From: Caldilineaceae bacterium SB0661_bin_32
Lineage (GTDB): Bacteria; Chloroflexota; Anaerolineae; Caldilineales; Caldilineaceae
Length of the DNA: 38,048 nucleotides
NCBI GenBank assembly: GCA_009841235.1
Contig: VXMH01000021.1
Location: 1-38,048, forward strand
Reading direction: 5' to 3'
Made by a program: the position numbers and the translations under genes. Positions within the stretch are counted from its first letter, which is position 1. Every line of letters begins with the position of its first letter. The notes beneath the pieces are model-generated. The model worked only from the letters and a program-made list of their open reading frames with translations. It did not search any database and had not been told where the DNA came from. Of this stretch, positions 16,856 through 24,362 are shown in pieces.

Positions 16856-17488
16856 TTACGCATTACTTACAACATCAGTGAAAGAGATAGCCTTGGCGGT
16901 TCTGGTCACGCTGCCGGTATAGAGCCAGGAGATCTGCCGCAGCGTAAGGGCCTGGTCGAACTCGGTAAGGGCCGAGATGCAGTCGGCAGGCACGACGACG
17001 GAAAACCAGCGCAGACCGGCGGAAGCGGCCGTGTGGAGAACGCAGATGCTGGAGACGGTGCCGACAATGACGAGGTTGCGCACATTCCAGACGTTGGTGA
17101 GGAAGTGCTCCAGCCAAGTGCCGTAGAAGCCGTCATAGCGGCTCTTTTGGCAGACCAGATCTTCCGGTTGCGGCGCCAACTCCTCTACGATCTGCCAACC
17201 CCAACTGTCCGTTTCGCAGTGGCGCGGCCAGATCTCCCACTCGGGGTCGCCGACGAAGTGGCTGTCCTGGGTGTAGGCAATTTTCACACCGGCGAGGCGG
17301 GCGCGCGCCAGCAGGTCTTGCAGAGTATCGAGCGTGGCGGCGGCGTCCGGCACGACAAGGGCACCGCCGTCCTTTACGAAGTCGTTCTGCATATCGACGA
17401 CAACTACGGCGCTGTTCTGCGCGGGCAGGTCGACGCTGGGCTGCCACGGGATTTCGGGGACTTCTACGGTTTCACCCGGAATCTGCAT
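16856..17488 (-). CDS. Isochorismatase-family cysteine hydrolase
   Basis: This 210-residue cytoplasmic enzyme has the isochorismatase/nicotinamidase fold. The triad is visible: D32 in VVVDMQNDF, K115 in CQKSRYDGFYGT, and nucleophile C149 in GTVSSICVLHTA. The family cleaves amide, ester or enol-ether bonds (nicotinamide, isochorismate, ureidoacrylate, carbamoyl compounds); nothing here fixes the substrate. A strong ribosome binding site (AAAGGAGG, complement at 17494-17500 and beyond) sits just before the ATG, so it may be well translated. It follows the PhyH-type oxygenase by 78 bp on the same strand, at the 3' end of the oxidoreductase run, and may take part in the same catabolic pathway. 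The loop before the catalytic cysteine reads TVSSIC rather than the more usual xTNxC. Confidence 0.9.
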   Translation of the reverse strand: MQIPGETVEVPEIPWQPSVDLPAQNSAVVVVDMQNDFVKDGGALVVPDAAATLDTLQDLLARARLAGVKIAYTQDSHFVGDPEWEIWPRHCETDSWGWQIVEELAPQPEDLVCQKSRYDGFYGTWLEHFLTNVWNVRNLVIVGTVSSICVLHTAASAGLRWFSVVVPADCISALTEFDQALTLRQISWLYTGSVTRTAKAISFTDVVSNA

Positions 17489-17566
17489 CCCGCCCTCCTT
17501 TCCTTGACCTGTGAAATGCGAATCGTGTACGAGCCAGCAGGTTAGCGCGAAGCACCATTTGTAACG

Positions 17567-18409
17567 CTAAGTCAGTTCCCAGCGGCTGGGATTGATGCCG
17601 GGCGCTTCGCTGGCCATGTTGGGCGGCTTGTTGCCGCCGCCGTAGTCCCATCTGCGGACGTTGCGGTCAATGAAGAACTGCTTGACTTCAGGCGGCAGTT
17701 TCGCCACTTCGTCTGCCGGCCACTGTTCCACCTCCTCTTCGACCGGCCCGGCCCACCCGGGACGGTACGCGATCGCCAGCAGCTCACGAGCGTAGTCCCC
17801 CACATTGGGGAAGTTTCCATGGAAGACTTTGTGGTTGATCAGCACGGCGGAACCGGCCGGGGCGGTCACCATGACCTCCTCCGGGTGGGACTCGTAGCGA
17901 ACGTAGGGGTTGCCGTGTGCGTGCATGACGAGATGGGAGCGAGGAATCACGCGAAAGGGCGAGACCTCCTCCGTCAACTCCTGGAGGTAGTAGAGTACGC
18001 GAACCATGCAGGGGCAGCTGCCCTCGTAGCCGAAGATTTTTGATCCATAGGGCTGGCCGTCGGTGTGGAGGCTGATGCCCGGATGACCCGGTTCGGAGCG
18101 GGCGTAGGCGTAGGACATGAATACAATGTCGTCGCCAAACAGGCGCTCCAGAAACTGGATCGTAGGAGGATGCGCGATCAGTTCCGTTATGGGGCCGCCT
18201 GTGAACTGTGCCTTGGGGCGGACCTGCTGCTTATCGCTGTAGTCCACTGCGAAAGTGTTGAGTTTCGTCGTTTCGACCCGCAGTCTTTCCAGATGTTCGG
18301 GGGAGAGAAGATCAGGAATGACGGTATAACCCTCTACTTCAAGCTGGTAAACATGCTGGCCGTAACTCAGTTTGGACCAGTCACGGTCGTCGACTTTCAC
18401 TTTTCCCAT
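17567..18409 (-). CDS. Phytanoyl-CoA dioxygenase (PhyH) family Fe(II)/2-oxoglutarate oxygenase
   Basis: This is a roughly 280-residue double-stranded beta-helix oxygenase. The iron-binding facial triad is visible: HTD in GISLHTDGQP, the distal histidine in INHKVFHGNFPN, and a downstream arginine (YARELLAIAYRPGW) suited to the 2-oxoglutarate carboxylate. The family hydroxylates small molecules with O2 and 2-oxoglutarate. The substrate is unknown; environmental relatives act on compounds as different as ectoine and phosphonates. I prefer the ATG at 18409 to the one at 18415: GGGAGG abuts the earlier ATG but is six bases from the later one, which is ideal spacing. It lies between the oxidoreductases and the cysteine hydrolase with gaps of 72 and 78 bp, so co-transcription is likely. 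Confidence 0.9.
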   Translation of the reverse strand: MGKVKVDDRDWSKLSYGQHVYQLEVEGYTVIPDLLSPEHLERLRVETTKLNTFAVDYSDKQQVRPKAQFTGGPITELIAHPPTIQFLERLFGDDIVFMSYAYARSEPGHPGISLHTDGQPYGSKIFGYEGSCPCMVRVLYYLQELTEEVSPFRVIPRSHLVMHAHGNPYVRYESHPEEVMVTAPAGSAVLINHKVFHGNFPNVGDYARELLAIAYRPGWAGPVEEEVEQWPADEVAKLPPEVKQFFIDRNVRRWDYGGGNKPPNMASEAPGINPSRWELT

Positions 18410-18481
18410 GTTCATCCTCCCTGATTGGTTGAGCCATTTATTCCGAGGCCGCGTAGCTTCAGCTCAATTTTGTCGCAGGTT

Positions 18482-19513
18482 TCAGCGGTGAAAGATGTAG
18501 AGCGAACGGTTTTCCAGCGGCAGGCTGATTCGTTTTTCCTGCCGGTGGCTCTCAGCAAGCGCAAGGCAGACCTCAGTCAGATGATGGGCGACTTCGACCG
18601 AACCAAGCGTTGCGCGGTTCTCTTCGTGCGCCAGGACCAGGTCTTCCAGACAGTACTGGGTCGCGCTGTGTTCGGGTACCGGCTCGACGGGTACGTTGGC
18701 GGCAATGCGCGTCTTGCCGACTTCGTTTTTGCGAAGCTGCAGGTCATTGCCGTTGTCAAACACACGCACGCTTCCGCCATCGCCCATGACCTCAAACTCC
18801 CAGTTGCCGGCGGGAACGCTGGCGGCGGCGACGCCATTGGCAAAGGTCAGCTGGAAGATGCCATAGGGGTCATCATCCAGACGGTTGTCCGGGATTCGAT
18901 GATCGATTGTATTGAGTTCGCCCCAGATGCTTTCGACTTTGGGGTCGTCCAACAGGAAGCTCAGGGTGTCGATGGAGTGGATGTGGCCGTGGAGCAGGTT
19001 GGTGCTGGCGTAGTGGACGGCGGCTTTCGGTTCGCCGATTTCGCCTTGGCGGATCAGGTCGCGGGCCTGGTGATAGCGCAGGTTGAAGCGGCGCAGGACG
19101 CCAGAGTTGAAGAGGGACCCGTTTTGCTGGACAGTCTTGAGGATGCCGTCGGCCTCGTCCATCGAACAGGCAATCGCCTTTTCGCAGAAGATCAGCCTGA
19201 CCCCTTCCTGCGCGGAACGGGTCGCCATCTCGGCGTGCAGATGGCCGCGCGTGCAGACGGCAACCATGTCGGGTTCCTCCTGACGGATCATCTCGACATA
19301 GTCTTCGTAGAGCGCCTCAACGCCCCAACGTTCTGAGAATGCCGCCCTCTTGGCGGCATCGACATCTGCCCCGGTGACTACCTGCAAGCGCTCGCTGGCT
19401 TTGCAGGATGCCGCGACAGAGTAGGGCGGACTTCTGTCGGGGAACTCGTCGTCGATTGTGCTGCCCATGCGTCCGAGGCCAATGATTGCAACGCGATAGG
19501 TCTTGTCAGTCAT
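18482..19513 (-). CDS. Gfo/Idh/MocA family oxidoreductase, divergent copy (EKA variant)
   Basis: This is a 343-residue NAD(P)-dependent oxidoreductase. The N-terminal Rossmann motif is VAIIGLGRMGSTIDDE, nearly identical to the three genes upstream, but the rest is clearly diverged and about 25 residues shorter. The catalytic EKP motif reads EKA (E111, K112, A113). The second-domain signature is present as HSID (H179, D182). The family usually oxidises or reduces a hydroxyl of a sugar, inositol or sugar acid. A GGAGA box precedes the ATG. It lies 55 bp after the nearest paralogue and 72 bp before the PhyH gene. An ancient duplicate of the neighbouring trio that has changed substrate is the simplest reading. 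Confidence 0.92.
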   Translation of the reverse strand: MTDKTYRVAIIGLGRMGSTIDDEFPDRSPPYSVAASCKASERLQVVTGADVDAAKRAAFSERWGVEALYEDYVEMIRQEEPDMVAVCTRGHLHAEMATRSAQEGVRLIFCEKAIACSMDEADGILKTVQQNGSLFNSGVLRRFNLRYHQARDLIRQGEIGEPKAAVHYASTNLLHGHIHSIDTLSFLLDDPKVESIWGELNTIDHRIPDNRLDDDPYGIFQLTFANGVAAASVPAGNWEFEVMGDGGSVRVFDNGNDLQLRKNEVGKTRIAANVPVEPVPEHSATQYCLEDLVLAHEENRATLGSVEVAHHLTEVCLALAESHRQEKRISLPLENRSLYIFHR

Positions 19514-19568
19514 GGTAGATTCTCCATCAAGATGTGGGCAGCAGCGCGGGCGGGAAAGGGTAAGGGAC

Positions 19569-20684
19569 TCAGGGCCAGCGACCCTTGAGTCGGCGAATTC
19601 GTGCAGGCACGGCGTCCTGGGCGATCTCTGACGAGAGAAGGCGCAGGGAGCGGTCGGCCAGAGGCAGTTCTACGCGACAGCCGCCCAGTCGATGCGACTC
19701 GCGCATTGCAATCGCAATCTCCAGCGCCTTGCGTCCATCCTCATCAGAGCAGCGGGGCGGCGCGCCGCTGTCTATGCATTGAATCAGGTCTTCGATGACG
19801 GCGGGGCCCATGGCGGGGATGCTTGTCGGCAGTGGGAACGGCGCACGCGCCGGCAGGTTCCGGCCGCGCGGCCCGCCGGGGACCCAGCAGTAGTACTGTG
19901 TTTCCATGCCCTGAGCGAGAGAACGGACGCGACCTTCCGTGCCGATCAGGTCGAACTCCCAGGGCGCGGCGCCGGTGGGCGTACCGCGCAGGAAGCCGCG
20001 TACGCCATTATTAAACACCATGTAACCGTTGCCCATCAGATCTTCATCTCCGGCCGCTTTCTCGTCGGATTCCATCTCGCCGAAGACCCATTCCACGTCA
20101 CCGCCAACCAGGTAGCGCATGGTGTCGATGGCGTGGCTGCCGTTGGAGGAGAGGTTGCATTGTGTGTAGGCTGTTATCTGCAACAGCTCGCCCAGCTCCC
20201 CCTCTTCGACCATGCGACGCGCCTCGGTAAAGAAGACATTGTAGCGGCGGGAGCAGTTGACGGCGATTGCCACACCCTTCTTTGCGGCAAGCTCGATCAC
20301 TTCGTCTGCTTCGGCAAGGCTGAGCGTGAACGGCTTTTCCGCCCAGATCGCCTTGACGCCGGCGTTGATGGCGTCGATCATGATTGCGGCGCGGTGACGG
20401 GCAGTCGTGCACATGCTCACGAAATCGGGGCGCTCCGCCTCCAGCATTTCACGATAGTCGGCATAGATCTGCCGGTTTTCAAGGCCCCAGCGTTCGGCGA
20501 AGATCGCGCCCTGCTCCACGTGCGGGTCGGCGCCGGCGACCAGCTCCGTATGGGGCGAGGCCGCGTAGGTGGGGGCGTGGCAGTAGGGCATAAAGAACTG
20601 TCCGCCCTGCCTTATTTCATCGTCGAAAGTGCTGCCCATGCGCCCAAGACCGATTACGGCTGCGCGATAGGTGCTTTCTGACAT
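19569..20684 (-). CDS. Gfo/Idh/MocA family oxidoreductase, tandem paralogue A
   Basis: This is a 371-residue member. Features are the GLGRMG dinucleotide loop (residues 12-17), the E116-K117-P118 catalytic motif, NCSRRY (143-148) and the H184/D187 pair in NGSHAIDTMRY. Compared by eye with the next gene upstream, most residues are identical, including long runs such as DLIGTEGRVRSLAQGM. The family transfers hydride between NAD(P) and a polyol, sugar or sugar acid. The trio shares a C-terminal SEDGRKALEIAIAMRESHR-like helix (SDEDGRKALEIA here). The ATG at MSES matches the start of paralogue B. The gap to B is 63 bp. The substrate cannot be read from sequence. Confidence 0.93.
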   Translation of the reverse strand: MSESTYRAAVIGLGRMGSTFDDEIRQGGQFFMPYCHAPTYAASPHTELVAGADPHVEQGAIFAERWGLENRQIYADYREMLEAERPDFVSMCTTARHRAAIMIDAINAGVKAIWAEKPFTLSLAEADEVIELAAKKGVAIAVNCSRRYNVFFTEARRMVEEGELGELLQITAYTQCNLSSNGSHAIDTMRYLVGGDVEWVFGEMESDEKAAGDEDLMGNGYMVFNNGVRGFLRGTPTGAAPWEFDLIGTEGRVRSLAQGMETQYYCWVPGGPRGRNLPARAPFPLPTSIPAMGPAVIEDLIQCIDSGAPPRCSDEDGRKALEIAIAMRESHRLGGCRVELPLADRSLRLLSSEIAQDAVPARIRRLKGRWP

Positions 20685-20747
20685 GGTTATTGCTCCCTAA
20701 GGGTGCAGTCTGCGCTGTTCAACTCTCAACCCTTCCTATCCGGCGCC

Positions 20748-21857
20748 TCAGTTGCGTTGCATTCTACGGACGCGGGCGGGCACGGCGTCTTCGCGAATTT
20801 CCACCGACAGAATGCGCAATGAGCGATCAGCCAACGGCAGGTCAACGCGACGCCCGCCCCGGCGGTGGGACTCGCGCAACGCGATTGCGATCTCCAGTGC
20901 CTTGCGGCCATCCTCGCCCGAACAGCGCGGCTGCCTGCCGGTTTCGATGCAGTCCACGAGATCCTCAATTACTGACAGCCCCGAGCTCGGTATCTGCGTA
21001 GGCAGTGGAAAAGGCGCCCTGGCCGGAAGGCCCTGATCCCGCAGACCGCCAGGCACCCAGCGGTAGTACTGGGCTTCCATCCCCTGCGCCAGAGAACGGA
21101 CGCGTCCTTCAGTGCCGATAAGGTCGAACTCCCACGGAGCGGCGCCCGTTGGCGTGCCGCGCAGAAAGCCGCGCGCGCCATTGTCAAAGGCCATGTATCC
21201 GTTGCCCATCAGGTCCTCATCGCCTGCCGCTTTTTCGTCCGACTCCATTTCGCCGAAGACCCATTCAACGTCTCCTGCGGCCAGGTAGCGCATCGCATCG
21301 ATGGAATGGCTGCCGTTGTGGGAGAGGTTGCACTGCGCGTAGGCGGTTATCTGCAGGATTTCGCCCAGTTCACCCTCATCGACCATGCGGCGCGCTTCGT
21401 TGAAGAATACATTGTAGCGGCGGGAGCAGTTGACAGCGATGGCGACGTCCTTGCGGTTGCCGAGTTCGATGACTTCGTCCGCTTCGGCCAGACTGAGGGT
21501 AAAGGGCTTCTCCGCCCAGATCGCCTTGACCCCGGCGTTGATCGCATCGATCATGATTTGGGCGCGGAGTCGTGCGGTCGTACAGATGCTGACGAAATCG
21601 GGTCTTTCGGCCTCGAGCATCTCGCGGTAGTCGGCGTATATCTGTCCTCTTTCCAGGCCCCAGCGATCGGCGAAAATCTCGCCCTGCTCGGCGTGCGGGT
21701 CGGCCCCGGCGATCAGGTCGGTACGTGGGGAGGCCGTGTAGGTTGGCGCATGGCAGTAGGGCATGAAGAACTGGCCCCCCTGCTCAATCTCGTCGTCGAA
21801 TGTGCTGCCCATACGCCCCAAGCCGATCACTGCGGCGCGAAATTTGCTCTCGGACAT
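20748..21857 (-). CDS. Gfo/Idh/MocA family oxidoreductase, tandem paralogue B
   Basis: This is a 369-residue copy with all family residues: GLGRMG, EKP (K117), NCSRRY and the H184/D187 pair in NGSHSIDAMRY. It is the closest relative of paralogue A, with the same MSES start. The frame is open to an ATG at 21881, but the ATG at 21857 is better: GGGAGA lies about 8 bases before it and its N-terminus aligns with A. It sits 41 bp after paralogue C. The differences from A are scattered single residues rather than blocks, suggesting purifying selection after duplication rather than decay. Confidence 0.93.
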   Translation of the reverse strand: MSESKFRAAVIGLGRMGSTFDDEIEQGGQFFMPYCHAPTYTASPRTDLIAGADPHAEQGEIFADRWGLERGQIYADYREMLEAERPDFVSICTTARLRAQIMIDAINAGVKAIWAEKPFTLSLAEADEVIELGNRKDVAIAVNCSRRYNVFFNEARRMVDEGELGEILQITAYAQCNLSHNGSHSIDAMRYLAAGDVEWVFGEMESDEKAAGDEDLMGNGYMAFDNGARGFLRGTPTGAAPWEFDLIGTEGRVRSLAQGMEAQYYRWVPGGLRDQGLPARAPFPLPTQIPSSGLSVIEDLVDCIETGRQPRCSGEDGRKALEIAIALRESHRRGGRRVDLPLADRSLRILSVEIREDAVPARVRRMQRN

Positions 21858-21898
21858 CAAAGTTTCTCCCGGTAGGTTCAACTCGTGCGTGTTGCTCC

Positions 21899-23008
21899 CT
21901 AGGCGACCACGGGCTCCTGTTGCAGCCGGCGGACACGTGCGGGCACAGCGTCTCCGCCGATTTCGACGGAGAGAATACGCAGGGACCGGTCGGCGACGGG
22001 CAGGTCGACGCGGCGGCCGCCCTGCCTGTGCGACTCGCGCATGGCGATCGCGATCTCCAGGGCTTTGCGACCGTCTTCAGCCGAGCAGCGCGGGTCCGAT
22101 CCGGTCTCTATGGCGTTGACAAGGTCGGCAATTACCGACAGTCCGGTGCCCTGGATGCTCAAGGGCAGTGGGAAGGGCGCTCTTGCCGGCAAGCCCTCGT
22201 CTCGCAGGCCGCCGGGAACCCAGCGATAGTACTGCGTCTCGGCGCCGTTTGACAGCGACCGGACGCGTCCTTCCGTGCCTATGAGGTCGAACTCCCAGGG
22301 CGCAATGCCGGTGGGCATGGCACGGATGTAGCCGCGAACTCCGTTGTCAAAGGCCAGATAGCCATTGCCCATCAGGTCTTCCTCGCCGGCTGCCTCTTCG
22401 TCCGACTCCATTTCGCCAAACACCCATTCCACGTCGCCGTCAACGAGGTAACGCATCGTGTCGATGGCGTGGCTGCCGTTGTGCGAGATATAGCATTCGG
22501 TGTAGGCGGTAATCTGGAGGATGTCGCCCAGTTCACCCGACTGCGCCATGCGGCGCGCCTCGGTCAGGAATGGACTGTGACGGCGGGAGCAGTTGACGGC
22601 GATGGCGACGCTGTTGCGGGCGCTGAGCTCGATAATGGCGTCGGCTTCGGCGAGGCTGAGCGTCAACGGTTTTTCGGCCCAGATCGCCTTGACGCCGGCC
22701 TGGATTGCATCCTGGATGATAGCGGCCCGGTGGCGAGCGGTCGTGCAGATGCTGACGATGTCCGGCCGTTCAGCCGCCAGCATCTCGCGGTAGTCGCCGT
22801 AGATATGCTCCTGGTCAAGGCCCCAGCGGTCGGCGAAAATGGCGCCCTGTTCGGCGTGGAGGTCGGCGCCGGCAACGAGCTCGGTGTAGGGAGAGGCCGC
22901 GTAGCTGGGCGCGTGGCAATAGGGAAGAAAGATGGCGCCGCCGCTCGAGATTTCATCGTCGAATGTACTGCCCATACGGCCCAGACCGATAACCGCTGCT
23001 CTGTACAT
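21899..23008 (-). CDS. Gfo/Idh/MocA family oxidoreductase, tandem paralogue C (first of run)
   Basis: This is a 369-residue member beginning MYRAAVIGLGRMG. The open frame extends 122 codons further upstream, but that stretch has no family character and the ATG at 23008 has a GGGAGG ribosome binding site 7 bases before it. Catalytic residues are present (EKP with K113; H180 and D183 in NGSHAIDTMRY). It is the most diverged of the three close paralogues: NCSRRHSPF replaces NCSRRYNVF, CYISHNG replaces CNLSHNG, and AMPTGIAP replaces GTPTGAAP. These changes fall near the expected substrate pocket, so a different substrate preference is possible. It heads the minus-strand run and faces the divergent gene at 23277 across 268 bp. 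Confidence 0.93.
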   Translation of the reverse strand: MYRAAVIGLGRMGSTFDDEISSGGAIFLPYCHAPSYAASPYTELVAGADLHAEQGAIFADRWGLDQEHIYGDYREMLAAERPDIVSICTTARHRAAIIQDAIQAGVKAIWAEKPLTLSLAEADAIIELSARNSVAIAVNCSRRHSPFLTEARRMAQSGELGDILQITAYTECYISHNGSHAIDTMRYLVDGDVEWVFGEMESDEEAAGEEDLMGNGYLAFDNGVRGYIRAMPTGIAPWEFDLIGTEGRVRSLSNGAETQYYRWVPGGLRDEGLPARAPFPLPLSIQGTGLSVIADLVNAIETGSDPRCSAEDGRKALEIAIAMRESHRQGGRRVDLPVADRSLRILSVEIGGDAVPARVRRLQQEPVVA

Positions 23009-23276
23009 GAGATACCTCCCGGGGCGTTTTGGGTTCGAACGATGGATGCGGATTCTGCAGTTTGAGGCAGGTTGACACGCGCCTTTACGATATGCTAACG
23101 TATTCTTCCAATTTACGCTACCGCGTATGAAACCGCCGCCCTTTTCAGAACAGAACTGAATTCGCCTCTTTCTTTGGCCCAAACTGACCGCGCCCACGCC
23201 CGGCAACCAGACGAAAGAGTCAGCGGCGGAACTGTAAACGAGCCAGTCAAGCACACCATCGTGGAGGCCAGAACAG
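23009..23276. promoter_or_regulatory. Divergent intergenic region between oxidoreductase operons
   Basis: This 268-bp spacer must hold promoters for both the minus-strand oxidoreductase run and the plus-strand run. A perfect TTGACA occurs on the plus strand at 23072-23077, but the best downstream -10 candidates (TATGCT at 13 bases, TAACGT at 18) are poor. The segment 23085-23135 is more A+T-rich than its surroundings, as expected for a promoter. I see no clear operator palindrome and no regulator gene nearby. Confidence 0.35.
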
Positions 23277-24347
23277 ATGCAGGACGTACACGCAGCTCTA
23301 TTAGGGTTATCCCATCCCCACTCACTGGCCCATCTGCGCACGCTCCAGGCGGTGTCGGAGGTTGCCAGCATCACCCTCTGGGACCCTGACGAGGACCTGT
23401 TGCAGGCGACCGTCGGGAGCCAGGGCGAGAAGATCAGCGGGACAACGACCGATCTGGCGTCCGTTTTGGGTCAGCAGCAGATTCTGTTTGTCGTCGCCGC
23501 GTTGCGCAACGACCTGGGACCGCCGATCTTCATCCGCGCTTTGGAGGCGGGGAAACATGTAATCACCGACAAGCCAATCGGCAAGACGGCGGTCGAAAGC
23601 GCGGAAGTCGCGGCGGCGGCCAGACGCGAGCAGCGCAAGCTCGGCGTCTTTTACCAGAACCGATCACTGCCTCCGATCCAGGATGCCCGGCGCATTGTCG
23701 AGCAAGGGCTTATCGGCGAGCTTGTATCGGTCGAAATGCGCATGGTGACGACCCAGGTGCAGGTGCGCAATCCCCGGCACTGGCTCTTCAACCAGGACAA
23801 GGCGGGCGGCGGCATCCTTTCCTGGCTGGGCTGCCACTACATCGACCAGATCCTTAACATCACGCAGGACGAGATCGTGTCTGTGGCCGCGCAGATCGCA
23901 ACGCGCAGCGGCGAGGATATCGACGTGGAGGACGTAGCCGCGCTGTCACTGGGATTCGCATCAGGCGCGGTGGGCACGTTTCACGCGGGTTACATGCTGT
24001 CGATGAGCGGGGGCGGTTATCACAACGCGGTCGGGTATGATACTTACGTGAGCGTCAACGGGCGCCTGGGACGCATCACATACAGCTCCAATGGGACGCC
24101 CACGAGCATCGATGTTGAGAGCTCCCATCCGAGCTGGGCATCGGCGCCGCGACGGACCTTTGACTATACTTTCGGCAGTTCACCGGCCTACGGCGGCGCC
24201 TCGGGCGAGGCCTTTATGCGCGCCTTTATCGACGCCTGCCAGGGCAAAGGGGAATCCCTGGCAACCGGCGAGGACGCAGTTCGAGTCGCCAAGGTTGTGG
24301 ACGCGGCTTACGAGTCCAGCCGCAGCGGACGGCGAATAGACATCTAG
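23277..24347 (+). CDS. Gfo/Idh/MocA family oxidoreductase, divergently transcribed
   Basis: This 356-residue protein belongs to a different subfamily from the minus-strand set. The dinucleotide loop is not GxGxxG but LLGLSHPHSLAH (8-19). The catalytic motif is D98-K99-P100 (DKPIGKT). The second-domain signature GGGILSWLGCHYIDQIL supplies H187 and D190. A GGAGG box lies 9 bases before the ATG. The probable reaction is oxidation or reduction of a sugar-like substrate. It is followed 15 bp later by the GH63-like glucosidase, strongly suggesting co-transcription and a shared carbohydrate substrate. Because its nucleotide loop is unusual, cofactor preference should not be assumed. Confidence 0.9.
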   Translation: MQDVHAALLGLSHPHSLAHLRTLQAVSEVASITLWDPDEDLLQATVGSQGEKISGTTTDLASVLGQQQILFVVAALRNDLGPPIFIRALEAGKHVITDKPIGKTAVESAEVAAAARREQRKLGVFYQNRSLPPIQDARRIVEQGLIGELVSVEMRMVTTQVQVRNPRHWLFNQDKAGGGILSWLGCHYIDQILNITQDEIVSVAAQIATRSGEDIDVEDVAALSLGFASGAVGTFHAGYMLSMSGGGYHNAVGYDTYVSVNGRLGRITYSSNGTPTSIDVESSHPSWASAPRRTFDYTFGSSPAYGGASGEAFMRAFIDACQGKGESLATGEDAVRVAKVVDAAYESSRSGRRIDI

Positions 24348-24362
24348 GAACGGGGTGCCTAC

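Noticed and set aside
17541..17569. Terminator after the PhyH gene (TTAGCG...CGCTAA)
   Set aside because: The stem is only six bases with a 17-base loop, overlaps the stop codon region and has no T-run.
18425..19336. Plus-strand 303-codon open frame opposite the EKA oxidoreductase gene
   Set aside because: It is antisense to a gene with clear family motifs; long antisense frames are common in G+C-rich codon usage, and the translation shows no domain motif.
19692..20681. Plus-strand 329-codon frame covering paralogue A
   Set aside because: A similar antisense frame covers part of paralogue B, as expected from their DNA similarity; no start signal or protein family is visible.
23009..23374. 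N-terminal extension of 122 residues on paralogue C
   Set aside because: The extension has no similarity to the family; a good ribosome binding site and family-like N-terminus exist at 23008, and the extension would overlap the divergent gene.
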